NCBI GenBank assembly: GCA_019828565.1
Contig: JAHDYR010000038.1
Span: 1,054,001 to 1,118,000 of the forward strand
From: Carpediemonas membranifera
Lineage: Eukaryota > Fornicata
Length of the DNA stretch: 64,000 bases
Direction: 5' to 3'
Shown here: in pieces, positions 32,790 to 43,039 of the stretch
Layout: each line of letters opens with the position of its first letter
Numbering within the stretch: the stretch's first letter is position 1
Notes under the pieces: generated by a model
Seen by the model: only the letters and a program-made list of their open reading frames with translations
Databases searched by the model: none
Told to the model about the DNA's origin: nothing
Made by a program: the position numbers and the translations under genes

Positions 32790-34163
32790 ATGCAATCGGT
32801 TTTCGACTTCTACATGCTCTTGAAGCGTTCGAAAACGTTTGGTAAGCAGTTCTTTATCTTCTATGACAGCGCTGAGATCAGTCAGGCCTCATCAAACGCG
32901 CAGGAGATGATCAAGTGCTCACTTCTTCGTAAGTTCCTTCTGCCCGATGACAAGATCCTCACCGCCCTTCTTCGTGATCGTAAGTACTTTCCCCATACCT
33001 TTTTACACAGATATTGGCTGGAAAACGCTTCGCAAGCTCTTCAGGTCGCCTCACCTTATCCTGCACCTAAGAGAAACTGCCGAGGCTCAGCTTGAGCTGA
33101 TCACGACATCGGCTGAGCTGAAGAAGGTCATGGGAGATCATGCCTACGACAGCCTTGTCCAGAAGGTCCGCCGAGAAGTGTCTTCGGATCACGAGCACGA
33201 CGTTGGAGGTAAGTACTCCAAATAACTCCTGCTTATTCAGTCCTTTCGCTGCTCCGTGAGCGCATAATGCGCAAGGTGAAGCCAGGAAGGTCGGGGGTCG
33301 TCCGTTCGTTCAAGAACAACGCCGAGCCTGAGCTGTCGGACCCGGTCGACGTGCAGTTCGACCGGATAAGGCACCTGGACGCGCTTCTGATGGACTCTCC
33401 CGTCCACAGAAGTACCCTGAGTGGCACATCGCGCCTCCTGCGCCACCATCTTGCCGTGGAACACAACGGTGCGATCCGTGATTTGAAGAGGGAGCTTTGG
33501 CGAGCCCGGGCCAAGATTGAAAAGCTCGAGACGGAGAAGCTTGTGCCCTTGAAGAAGGAGGCTGAGGTCATAGACCTGGATCGGGAGGCTTTGGTGGCCG
33601 CAGACCCCAAAGATGACGTCCAGACCATCATGGAGAAGACCGCTAAGAAGTTTAAGAACGATACAAGCTCTCTGAAGCGGTCTGAGGTGCCTGGGGATGG
33701 CTCATGCATTCTCAGCGCCATGCATCTCATCAGGACTGGGTCCCAGCCTACTGTTGGTGAGAAGCTTCAGCTGTACGAGGACATCCGATCCTTCTGTGAG
33801 GGCAAGGGGTTCGAGGGCGACCCGTTCTCTGAGATGCCTGGCTCCCCTTTCCCCTGGGCAGACCATGAGGCCATCCAGGCCAGTGTAGAGCTGAGTCACA
33901 CTCCGGTAATCATCACCCAGATCGACGAGGACCTTACCTGCCTCTGGGTCCACAAAGGTTGGGAAGATTCAGAGTTCTTGCCCATCCAGGATGCGACGCT
34001 GGACAAGATCTTAGGTCTTTGTGAGAGCATGAAGCTCACTCAGTTCATCGTCATCGAGAATCGTCATGCCTGTGTCTACAGTCTTCCGGACCGCAAGCGC
34101 AAGGCAGCTGCCGCAGAGCCCGAGAAGCGTGCTACTCGTCCGGAGGATGTCACCCGCTCATAA
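32790..34163 (+). CDS. OTU-like cysteine protease with two very short introns (element 3)
   Basis: Three exons fit exactly: 32790-32979, 33011-33208 and 33241-34163. The introns are 31 bp (GTAAGT...ACAG) and 32 bp (GTAAGT...TCAG), and removing both restores one frame of about 436 codons. The C-terminal domain has Gly-Asp-Gly-Ser-Cys (Cys about 285 of the spliced protein), the standard OTU nucleophile motif, and a late Asn-Arg-His-Ala (about 405) for the catalytic His. The middle contains Val-Asp-Val-Gln-Phe-Asp-Arg, shared with the protein at 43040-45077, and a coiled coil. OTU enzymes are deubiquitinases. The palindromes directly upstream suggest regulation. This is the best-preserved OTU motif among the three copies in the window. 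Confidence 0.75.
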
Positions 34164-34236
34164 ATGATTGATTGAATTGATATCTCTTCAAGTTTATTCA
34201 CTCTTGCCTTGAGTCATGCGCGCAGTGTGGAAGCGC

Positions 34237-35248
34237 TTACGGGCGGGGTTGGACTTGGTCTTCCGCTTGCGGGGCTGCGGCTTGACCTGCAGTATTTTTG
34301 AACTGCTCCACCTTTCGAGCGAGGTAGTGAGGGTCATCTATGGCGAGACTCTTGAAGCGAGCAACCGGGTGCTCCTCTTCATCGGCCTCAAAGTAGGTCT
34401 CGCCATAATCGATGCGCAAGAACTCGCCGCGAACGATGTTGGCAGTGGCCCTGACCGATATCACTGGCAGGCCATCCACCAAGACGTCCACGAACTCACA
34501 GTTGACATCGTCAGGGCTGTGGTTAATCAGGTGGACACCCGCTGCGGCCGACATGGCATCGACGGCGACCTGACTGTCAGCGAATGACATGCTGTGTAAT
34601 GGTAATGGAATATGCGAAACAAACACCATCTGGCCGTTGTTGCTGGCCGTCTCAGCATCGGGAATCAGCTTCCCGAGGTATATGCCGAGACATGTGCCAG
34701 CTGAGATATCCTCAGTGGCAATCATGCCTCGGCCGACGCTCTGCGTCCGGTTGAGGGCCGGATGGTCGGGCTCCTGGGTCAGACGGGGGTCGCAACGGGT
34801 CTCGGATGAGATCCAGGCCGGAGCAGGAATGGCCTGAAGGCTTATCTCATCCGAAATCAGCCGCTTGACGTCCTGCAGGTCTGAACCCGGGTAGAACATG
34901 CGTCCACCTAGGGTGGACGTGCATGACGGACCCCTCGACGGAGTCCTCCTCGGCTTCAGACGAGCTGGATGAATGGGAAGGCGACTCGGGAGGCGGAGGA
35001 GGAGGAGAATCTTGCTCCTTACCATCCTCGGGCGACTCGGGAGGCGGAGGAGGAGGTGATGCTGCCGTTACAGTCGTTTCCGCAGGACGTTGATCCTGCG
35101 GAGAAGCAGATGACACAAAAGTGTCGTTGAGTGGATTTTGAATCCTTCTCTTACCTACCGGTTGCTGCTTCCTTGCGGACATCTTTCTTCTCGCCATATC
35201 TTCGTTCTCTTTTTTTCTCGCAACTCCCGATCCGAAGAACAGGCGCAT
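34237..35248 (-). CDS. SET-domain methyltransferase, two overlapping frames
   Basis: The N-terminal frame (34847-35248) is Lys/Arg-rich, then has two Pro-runs followed by Glu-Ser-Pro. The main frame (34237-35025), displaced +1, encodes the SET domain: Gly-Arg-Gly-Met-Ile-Ala (about residue 98), Asp-Ile-Ser-Ala-Gly-Thr, Ile-Asn-His-Ser-Pro (Asn168-His169) and Ile-Asp-Tyr-Gly-Glu (Tyr207). These are the cofactor-binding and catalytic motifs of SET lysine methyltransferases. The classical post-SET Cys cluster is not visible. The tail is Lys/Arg-rich. Histone or other lysine methylation is the family function; the target here is unknown. It is convergent with the OTU gene (about 75 bp apart). Confidence 0.75.
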
Positions 35249-35299
35249 CGCTGATCAGATCCGAACAATACTGCAGTAGCATGCATAAATAGTGTAGCA

Positions 35300-36397
35300 A
35301 TGAAGGTATACCTCTTTACTTGGATCAAAAGCTTGTCCTTTGCTTCAAATCAAAATGTGCCATTCATGAAAAAAAAATTGGCACATTGCAAATGGACGAG
35401 AAATACGGAGAATTCGGCACGCGACGCATCAGTAAGGACCAAGAAGTCTTTGAATGTGTCTGTGGTAAGGTTCAGCTCAGGCGTGGACATCGCGGGATCG
35501 GTTTCAAGTCTTCTTCCTCTCACGAGTGTCCTTTTTACAACAGAGAAGTTGATTAACCGACGGGTGCTAATCACCATCGAGCCGCTGCATGGTTTCGAGA
35601 CCCCGACTCAGCCCTACCCCGTCTTCCGCGTGGAAAGTCTTGCCAACTCATCTGGCTATCACTTCAAGCTCAAGACGGCTCTAGAGCTCGTTGATGATGA
35701 GTGGCTGACTGCCGTTGCCCGCACCTTTAAGTCTACGTCCCATCTGGCCGAGGTACTTGAGGAGTTGGCGTCGCAGTACTCTAACTTCGACACTTACTGG
35801 GTGATATCGGGTCATTCTGATACAGAAACGTCGCGTATGATCATTGATACGTCTACGAACGAGTTTCTGTATCACCATGATCTGGTCCAGCTCATCCTCA
35901 GGTCATTCGAGAGCCCTTCCTTGGTGAGATCGACGCGTGTGCGTCTGATTTACTTTGCCACCTGCTCCGGACTCGACAGATCTGAGGAGTCTCAGCTGTG
36001 CAGTGCTATTTCGACAGCCAAGTACAAGAACACATGCATTATCCTCACTCCTGAGAAGGTTCTGGCGCATGAGCTTGTTCTCCAGGACGCCTATTGGCTC
36101 TACCGCGTGACATGCCTCGACAATCCTCTTTTCTTTCTGACGAAGTACTTCTCTGGCTATCGTTTCGCGCCTGGCTCAGCAGGAAGACGGATTATAGCCA
36201 ATGGTTCCTTGTCATTTCCCAACGAGGCCAGGGTCATCATGTCTGAGACTAGCTATGCCCGGCCCATTCCTCTTCCTGAAATGCAAGACATCGTTTCTGA
36301 TGTCAACGAGTATGACCCGTTAAGAACCGACCAGAGAAGACTTATGAATGATCGATACATAAGCATGATGACCCGTGCGCTTGAGAGAGACGTGTAG
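35300..36397 (+). CDS. Caspase-fold (clan CD-like) cysteine peptidase
   Basis: The frame encodes 365 residues. A core strand Tyr-Trp-Val-Ile-Ser-Gly-His172-Ser-Asp is followed about 50 residues later by Leu-Ile-Tyr-Phe-Ala-Thr-Cys222-Ser-Gly. This His/Cys dyad, each at the end of a hydrophobic strand, is the signature of caspase, metacaspase and CHAT peptidases. The first 85 codons may not be translated in this frame. An overlapping frame (35385-35556, start Met-Asp-Glu-Lys) has a Cys-x-Cys...His-Glu-Cys motif like a small zinc ribbon, and joins the peptidase with a +1 shift near 35550. Substrate unknown. The assignment depends on two motifs and spacing. Confidence 0.55.
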   Translation: MKVYLFTWIKSLSFASNQNVPFMKKKLAHCKWTRNTENSARDASVRTKKSLNVSVVRFSSGVDIAGSVSSLLPLTSVLFTTEKLINRRVLITIEPLHGFETPTQPYPVFRVESLANSSGYHFKLKTALELVDDEWLTAVARTFKSTSHLAEVLEELASQYSNFDTYWVISGHSDTETSRMIIDTSTNEFLYHHDLVQLILRSFESPSLVRSTRVRLIYFATCSGLDRSEESQLCSAISTAKYKNTCIILTPEKVLAHELVLQDAYWLYRVTCLDNPLFFLTKYFSGYRFAPGSAGRRIIANGSLSFPNEARVIMSETSYARPIPLPEMQDIVSDVNEYDPLRTDQRRLMNDRYISMMTRALERDV

Positions 36398-36440
36398 TAA
36401 ACAGATATATATACAATTTATGATCATCTCTCACTAAACA

Positions 36441-37665
36441 CTAAACAATCGGTCTCATGCCCTCTACTCGCTTATAGACAACCTTACATTTGCTGCAGAG
36501 GGGAACGATGTACAACTTGCCATCAATGGTGTACTGCACTTCCTCAGAGCAATGCTCACAGTACCACCAGTGACAGCCTCGGCAGCAAAGAAGAGTAGAA
36601 GCCTGTTCTTCTGCTTTCTTCGTGTTCTTGGATCTTAGGCCCTTTTTGCACGCCTGGCACTTGTTGCTAGAGCCGGTAATATAGCACGCGGGACAGTAGT
36701 CCTTCTTGCCCTTCGTCCTGACACATTGCTCGTGCAGGAAACCTTTGCAAGCACAGCATCTCCTGAACGTAGTGCCGTCTGGATTGAAGAACCACTCGGG
36801 GGTACCACACACAAGACATCCAAATAGCATTTTGCGCTGATGAAGGCTAAGGAAAGTCGTCTTACATGTCTCGGGTTCGGTAGGCGGGTCTCTCACACGG
36901 GTCTCTGAGACAACGTCATTGATCAGGACCTTAATACGGTCAACAACAGCATCGGACACGTTGTTAGACACCTGCTGCAGATCGTCGTCACCAAGCCTGG
37001 GTCGCTTGGCTTCCTCGTCGTCAAAGACGATCTTCTTCCGAACCGGCACCGATCGATCTGTCGTTGACTGAGGTGTGTCTGCTTCATCACCAACACCAAG
37101 TGAAGACAGTTGCGTAGTCGACCGTATCGGTGGGATCTCTGCCTTGATCATCGTAGTCGGGGTCGATTTGACCGTTGCCTTTTTGCTTGACAGGCTTATA
37201 TCTCACCCGGTTGATCACAGGCAAGTTCTCAAGGCTGATTGAGTCGGAAACATCGTTCAGTCCAGCATCTGAGAGAACATCTGAGAGCATCTGGCGGAAC
37301 TCGGCATGGCAGGGCTGACTACGGACAGCAATGTGCTGCATGACAGAGCCATTGTACTCCGCAGAGGGTCTAACTGCTGTTATAAACGTAGTAACGCCGA
37401 CAACAGTCGTCCGCCTGACCTGTTCCCGGAGTTCAATTGACTTGAACCCAGGGCATTCGGCGGCGACCCTGCGCTGGACCTCCAGAAGTACCTTATGGAT
37501 GTCGCGTGCACTCAAGCCGAGGTCAGTTGCCTCGTCGTCCTCAAATACTGAAGAAACAACGGCTGTAACAAATGAACGACGGAGATTTGCGAGCTTACTG
37601 TTGCCATACTGTCTGATGGGGGGCGTAGCAGCAATAGGTTCTGGTACAGACACTTCTGAATTCAT
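36441..37665 (-). CDS. PHD-like zinc-finger protein, two overlapping frames (element 3)
   Basis: 37087-37665 encodes 192 residues starting at an ATG (Met-Asn-Ser-Glu-Val), a helical domain. 36441-37151, displaced +1, encodes a linker and a Cys/His-rich region with repeated Cys-x-x-Cys pairs, including Cys-Cys-Arg-Gly-Cys-His-Trp-Trp-Tyr-Cys-Glu-His-Cys. The organisation, spacing and direction of frame change match 11924-13205 in element 1. A 34-bp GT-AG interval in the overlap would restore the frame, but I cannot prove splicing. It probably binds zinc and may bind chromatin or DNA. Confidence 0.62.
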
Positions 37666-37751
37666 GAGAATTTCTATCCAAGCTGTTTACGTTGTTACAT
37701 TTGTCTATTTACGTAGACTCCTGGCATTGACAATACCTAAAACTGCGACAT

Positions 37752-37976
37752 TTGTCGGTCATGATTCGAGCAACTAGCCACCAAAAGGTAGAAACGGTAA
37801 CGTCAGGGCTCGTGGAAGTTGCCAAAGTACAAGATTCTTACCAAATAATCCGAAAAACTGCTCAGGGCTTGCGAAAGGAAGAAGAAATCAACAAAAAGGT
37901 GAATGACACAGAGTTTCTGCTGCAAGAGATACGCGATTTGTTTATAGATGCCATACAGACGATGAGGGACAAGTAA
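37752..37976 (+). CDS. Small coiled-coil protein, 74 residues
   Basis: The frame has repeated charged heptads (Arg-Lys-Glu-Glu-Glu-Ile-Asn-Lys-Lys-Val) and ends shortly before the right inverted repeat. A similar-sized helical frame sits near the right end of elements 1 and 2, but sequence identity is not evident. A real product is plausible but not certain. Confidence 0.4.
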   Translation: MSVMIRATSHQKVETVTSGLVEVAKVQDSYQIIRKTAQGLRKEEEINKKVNDTEFLLQEIRDLFIDAIQTMRDK

Positions 37977-38078
37977 AAATGACATTCACTAGCTTTGCTT
38001 CTCATTTCACATATTCTTGTGAAATATGTGAAATGTGAAACAGATTCTAGTGAATCTCATTTTTTCTTGCACTTTTTG

Positions 38079-38128
38079 GAGTATCTCCAGGGTATCTCCC
38101 GGGAGACTCTAGCCATTCTTACAGTATG
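38079..38128 (-). repeat. Right 50-bp terminal inverted repeat of element 3
   Basis: Reverse complement of 26784-26833 with one mismatch. The hairpin at 38003-38037 lies just inside it. Confidence 0.94.
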
Positions 38129-38436
38129 TTATAATAGTCTGCCCGAGTAGAGTCCAGCCATACCATAAATGTCCCCCAATCTCCCCCTCCCGGTCGCTCA
38201 TACCTCCAAAATGGCCTATATTCCCTGTAGGGAGATTAATAAGGGCGGATTTCCCATAAGTCGTGGCATAGAGGGAAGAGACTTTGTACACAGCCTCCTG
38301 ATCGTGGGTTCAATTTTCACCGGGAGCAATATGCTCTTTTTGGCAGACAACGCCGCTCCGAGCTCTATCGCGCCCAGCGGTGCCTGCAGCGGCCAGAACA
38401 GAGCTAGAATTCGGGTGATTTTTAATCTCGATCGAA

Positions 38437-39080
38437 ATGCTGCTGAAGCACGCTCTAGAGGGACTGAAGCGCTCTACGAAGGAGCAATACAAGCAGACAT
38501 ATCAAAAACTGTGCGTTTACCTTGAGTGCGACGATGAGGATGCTGATGTTGTTATTATCACAGAGATCCGACAAAATAGTGACGTATTCGAACAGTTTCT
38601 GGACTCTCTGTCCTTCTGTTGCCGTTTTGGACGGTACAAGTCCATCTCGATGCCTCAACAGGCTCTCGTTCGCCTTCTTCGCACTGCTGGTGCCGAAACC
38701 GACCTAATTTGCAGGATAAGGACTCACACGCTTCCGGCACGCCAGGTGCTGACTGAGGAAGAGTACGACAAGCTCACGGGTGCTCTGAAGTACGACATTG
38801 CCGAGTCCCACCGTCAGCTCGCCCTAGTCGTTGCTCTCTGCCGGCTGGGATCGTATGTCGCAGACCTACGTGACTTAGACCCGCGCTACAGGAGTTGATG
38901 CAAGAGGCTGCCGTGGATCACCCTGCCTTTGAGACCCTTATCTGGATGTCCAAGGACCTTGATTCGCTCTGGGGTAGTCCCCCCATGACAGTCAGGCACG
39001 CGAAACGCATCTTGCACGAAGCGGGGACTTCAGTGACTGAAGCGAGGACGAATAAATCCTTTCAGTCTGAAGTGAGTTAA
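38437..39080 (+). pseudogene. Tyrosine-recombinase-like fragment
   Basis: The first frame (38437-38898) has a helical N-terminal domain (Ser-Thr-Lys-Glu-Gln-Tyr-Lys-Gln-Thr-Tyr). It then has Leu-Thr-Glu-Glu-Glu-Tyr-Asp-Lys-Leu and Ala-Leu-Cys-Arg-Leu-Gly-Ser-Tyr-Val-Ala-Asp-Leu-Arg-Asp-Leu-Asp, which looks like the box-I Arg region of integrase-type tyrosine recombinases. A second frame (38895-39080) adds about 60 residues. The later His-x-x-Arg and Tyr are absent, and the tandem repeats start right after. It is probably a truncated remnant of a Crypton-like or captain-like gene of element 2. Confidence 0.45.
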
Positions 39081-39158
39081 GCGTGTAATACGCCATAAAA
39101 GCTTCCGCCGGTGAGGTATCGAGCTCTGTGGTCAGCATAGAGAAGTGTTGCATTATTC

Positions 39159-42100
39159 TGCGAAATAGTGGCCAATTGGCCACTATTTCGCACCCTTATG
39201 CTCGCAACGAGACTGAAATGAGGTTCCAGGCGAAAAGCGAAGCAACGATGAGTAAAGTAAGTAAGTGGTGCTGGTGTCGTGGCTGTGGGGCGTGTGGCAC
39301 TTGCGCCCCGAAAACGCCATATTACCGGGGTTCGTCGACATCTCTGCTCCCAAATCTGCACCTGAATTTTCGGGAGCATGGCGGGGAGCTGGGCCAGACA
39401 AGTGGTGCCACAGGGACTAAGCTCCGCAGCTCAGCCTCTGCCAGGCGGCACTCGTTTGAATTCTGCACGAAAATATTCAGACGACGAAAGATGGGCAAAG
39501 GGCCCCGAAAACGCTGTAGTACCAGCGCAAGTGAAGCATTTTGTAATAGAATAGCTTACTTGCGCTGATGCTGGCGTTTTCGGGGCCCCAAATCGCCTCC
39601 GTGCGCTCTCCTGCTGCTCTCCCTCCCGTGCGCCATACCCCGGCGCTCTCCTGCCGCTCTCCCTCCCGTGCGCCATACCCCGGCGCTCTCATGCTGCTCT
39701 CCCTCCCATGCGCCATACCCCGGCGCTCTCATGCTGCTCTCCCTCCCGTGCGCCATCGCCCGGCGCTCTCCTGCCGCTCTCCCTCCCGTGCGCCATACCC
39801 CGGCGCTCTCCTGCCGCTCTCCCTCCCGTGCCATACCCCGGCGCTCTCCTGCCGCTCTCCCTCCCGTGCGCCATACCCCTGGCGTCTCATGCTGCTCCCT
39901 CCCATGCCCATACCCCTGGCGCTTTCATGCTGCTTCCCTCCCGTGCGCCATCGCCCGGCGCTCTCCTGCCGCTCTCCCTCCCGTGCGCCATCCCCCGGCG
40001 CTCTCCCTCCCGTGCGCCATCGCCCGGCGCTCTCATGCTGCTCTCCCTCCCGTGCGCCATCGCCCGGCGCTCTCCTGCCGCTCTCCACCGCCGTTATCCT
40101 CCCGGCGCTTGTTTCTTGGCCGCTCGCTCTCTATATTGAAGTTAAATGGTGTTTATTACTCCTATTGATGGTAATAAGGCCTCATCAGTGCTTCGCACGG
40201 CTAACAACTAACGCCACAGCTGAAACTGATGATTCACTACGTTAAACGAGAAAGTGAGTGAACCGTTTGTTGATATTGTTAAAAAGTCTTGATCTGCGCA
40301 CCAAACGCTCCTGTTACTGTCTTAATTGCCGATATCGTAGTGGCCAATTGGCCACTATTTCGCACTTTATGCTCGCAACGAGACTGAAATGAGGTTCCAG
40401 GCGAAAAGCGAAGCAACGATGAGTAAAGTAAGTAAGTGGTGCTGGTGTCGTGGCTGTGGGGCGTGTGGCACTTGCGCCCCGAAAACGCCATATTACCGGG
40501 GTTCGTCGACATCTCTGCTCCCAAATCTGCACCTGAATTTTCGGGAGCATGGCGGGGAGCTGGGCCAGACAAGTGGTGCCACAGGGACTAAGCTCCGCAG
40601 CTCAGCCTCTGCCAGGCGGCACTCGTTTGAATTCTGCACGAAAATATTCAGACGACGAAAGATGGGCAAGGGCCCCGAAAACGCTGTAGTACCAGCGCAA
40701 GTGAAGCATTTTGTAATAGAATAGCTTACTTGCGCTGATGCTGGCGTTTTCGGGGCCCCAAATCGCCTCCGTGCGCTCTCCTGCTGCTCTCCCTCCCGTG
40801 CGCCATCCCCCGGCGCTCTCCTGCCGCTCTCCCTCCCGTGCGCCATCGCCCGGCGCTCTCCTGCCGCTCTCCCTCCCGTGCGCCATCGCCCGGCGCTCTC
40901 ATGCTGCTCTCCCTCCCGTGCGCCATCGCCCGGCGCTCTCCTGCCGCTCTCCACCGCCGTTATCCTCCCGGCGCTTGTTTCTTGGCCGCTCGCTCTCTAT
41001 ATTGAAGTTAAATGGTGTTTATTACTCCTATTGATGGTAATAAGGCCTCATCAGTGCTTCGCACGGCTAACAACTAACGCCACAGCTGAAACTGATGATT
41101 CACTACGTTAAACGAGAAAGTGAGTGAACCGTTTGTTGATATTGTTAAAAAGTCTTGATCTGCGCACCAAACGCTCCTGTTACTGTCTTAATTGCCGATA
41201 TCGTAGTGGCCAATTGGCCACTATTTCGCACTTTATGCTCGCAACGAGACTGAAATGAGGTTCCAGGCGAAAAGCGAAGCAACGATGAGTAAAGTAAGTA
41301 AGTGGTGCTGGTGTCGTGGCTGTGGGGCGTGTGGCACTTGCGCCCCGAAAACGCCATATTACCGGGGTTCGTCGACATCTCTGCTCCCAAATCTGCACCT
41401 GAATTTTCGGGAGCATGGCGGGGAGCTGGGCCAGACAAGTGGTGCCACAGGGACTAAGCTCCGCAGCTCAGCCTCTGCCAGGCGGCACTCGTTTGAATTC
41501 TGCACGAAAATATTCAGACGACGAAAGATGGGCAAGGGCCCCGAAAACGCTGTAGTACCAGCGCAAGTGAAGCATTTTGTAATAGAATAGCTTACTTGCG
41601 CTGATGCTGGCGTTTTCGGGGCCCCAAATCGCCTCCGTGCGCTCTCCTGCTGCTCTCCCTCCCGTGCGCCATACCCCGGCGCTCTCCTGCTGCTCTCCTC
41701 CCGTGCGCCATACCCCGGCGCTCTCATGCTGCTCTCCCTCCCATGCGCCATACCCCGGCGCTCTCATGCTGCTCTCCCTCCCGTGCGCCATCCCCCGGCG
41801 CTCTCCCTCCCGTGCGCCATCCCCCGGCGCTCTCCCTCCCGTGCGCCATCGCCCGGCGCTCTCCTGCTGCTCTCCCTCCCGTGCGCCATCGCCCGGCGCT
41901 CTCCTGCCGCTCTCCCTCCCGTGCGCCATCGCCCGGCGCTCTCCTGCCGCTCTCCCTCCCGTGCGCCATACCCCGGCGCTCTCCTGCCGCTCTCCACCGC
42001 CGTTATCCTCCCGGCGCTTGTTTCTTGGCCGCTCGCTCTCTATATTGAAGTTAAATGGTGTTTATTACTCCTATTGATGGTAATAAGGCCTCATCAGTGC

Positions 42101-42260
42101 TTCGCACGGCTAACAACTAACGCCACAGCTGAAACTGATGATTCACTACGTTAAACGAGAAAGTGAGTGAACCGTTTGTTGATATTGTTAAAAAGTCTTG
42201 ATCTGCGCACCAAACGCTCCTGTTACTGTCTTAATTGCCGATATCGTAGTGGCCAATTGG
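39159..42260. repeat. Three large tandem repeats, each with an internal minisatellite
   Basis: Units start at about 39170, 40341 and 41207, each at a GGCCAATTGGCC palindrome (34 bp perfect in the first, 39159-39192), and a partial fourth starts near 42250. Each unit contains an A/T-rich leader with TTTATGCTCGCAACGAGACTG. It then has a long inverted repeat with GGGCCCCGAAAACGC arms (about 39500-39590 in unit 1), a 40-bp G/C-rich minisatellite and a constant tail. Minisatellite copy number differs (about 12, 5 and 9), which explains the unit lengths of about 1,171, 866 and 1,045 bp. Reading frames of 150-225 residues in this region are translations of the minisatellite and are not listed as genes. 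Confidence 0.93.
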
Positions 42261-42289
42261 CCACTATTTCGCACTTTATGCTCGCAACG

Positions 42290-42800
42290 AGACTGAAATG
42301 AGGAACTTAAGAATAGAAAGAATACTGGCGGCTTTAACGTAGTAGGCATGTGCACAACACTAAGAAACATCAGTAAGCGGGCGCAGAGCATCATTAAAGC
42401 AACAATAATCCCTAAACAACATCAATCATCATAAGTCCATCAGGACCATACGATATGAACTATAAATGGAGCATAGATCAGTACAGCTGATTTGAAAGTA
42501 CCAGGCATGGCCAGAATACCGCAATACTCGCCCGTTGATCCACGTGACCTCCATCTTGGTCGGTATCCAGAGAACGCCCGTCAGACGCTTGCAACGGAAC
42601 ATTTAGGGGGTGCATCCTGAATGGGGCCAGATTTGAGGGACCCTTGGTCTGACATGCCATGACCGAGTACTCTAGGGGCCTCCACAGTGCGTCCCGAGGT
42701 ACGTTAGAGCACCACAGACCTTCCCCCAAAAGCTGACTCCTGGACACCTTGGCCGGAGCTCGCCCGAAGCGTGCCTCGGCTTGAACTAACGGCAAGAGAG
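42290..42800. repeat. Inverted copy of the dispersed repeat
   Basis: About 42302-42700 match the reverse complement of 4090-4510, with a few substitutions and small indels. The sequence then continues into unique DNA. No gene is seen up to about 43030. Confidence 0.85.
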
Positions 42801-43039
42801 CATAAAATCAGCCCTTTCGAACCGTGTTTTATGCTCTGCTGCCGTTATAGAATTATTCAAAGGGCCCTCTCTTTGCGCTTTTTTCTGGTTCGTGGGACGA
42901 AGTAGGGACGGACAAAAAAGCAGATACGGAAGGTATTGGAGGTACTGAGGCCGCCTAGGTACATAGTTGCCGTGTGGATGGTTTCAGTTTATTACTTTTG
43001 GCACTCTATGTCCATTTTTTTATGCTCTCTTGCTGATAG

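Larger units (their letters stand above)
26784..38128. mobile_element. Element 3: 11.3-kb DNA transposon-like element with protein cargo
   Basis: The ends at 26784-26833 and 38079-38128 are 50-bp inverted repeats with a single mismatch, beginning CATACTGTAAGAATGG and carrying inverted GAGATAC/GTATCTC motifs. The first eight bases are the same as in element 2 and in the right end of element 1, while the rest differs. Inside are seven genes: transposase-like (+), GNAT-like (+), unknown (-), OTU-like (+), SET (-), caspase-like (+) and PHD-like (-), plus a small helical frame. The element sits inside element 2. Possible target duplications are TT or AT depending on where the terminus is drawn. 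Confidence 0.88.

Noticed and set aside
34890-34930. +1 frameshift at an AGGT site in the SET gene, as reported for perkinsid mitochondria
   Set aside because: The AGG-T context fits at this one gene but is absent from the overlap of the PHD, GNAT-like and other genes.
26784-38128. Element 3 as a Maverick/Polinton
   Set aside because: No protein-primed DNA polymerase, packaging ATPase, capsid protein or retroviral-type integrase is visible, and the short target duplication does not fit.
39590-40090. CRISPR-like array of 40-bp repeats
   Set aside because: Repeats are directly adjacent without unique spacers, and the context is eukaryotic; it is a minisatellite.
39568-40245. Pro/Ser/Arg-rich frame of 225 residues and its antisense partners
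   Set aside because: These frames are translations of a 40-bp repeat whose length is not a multiple of three and which is open in several frames on both strands.
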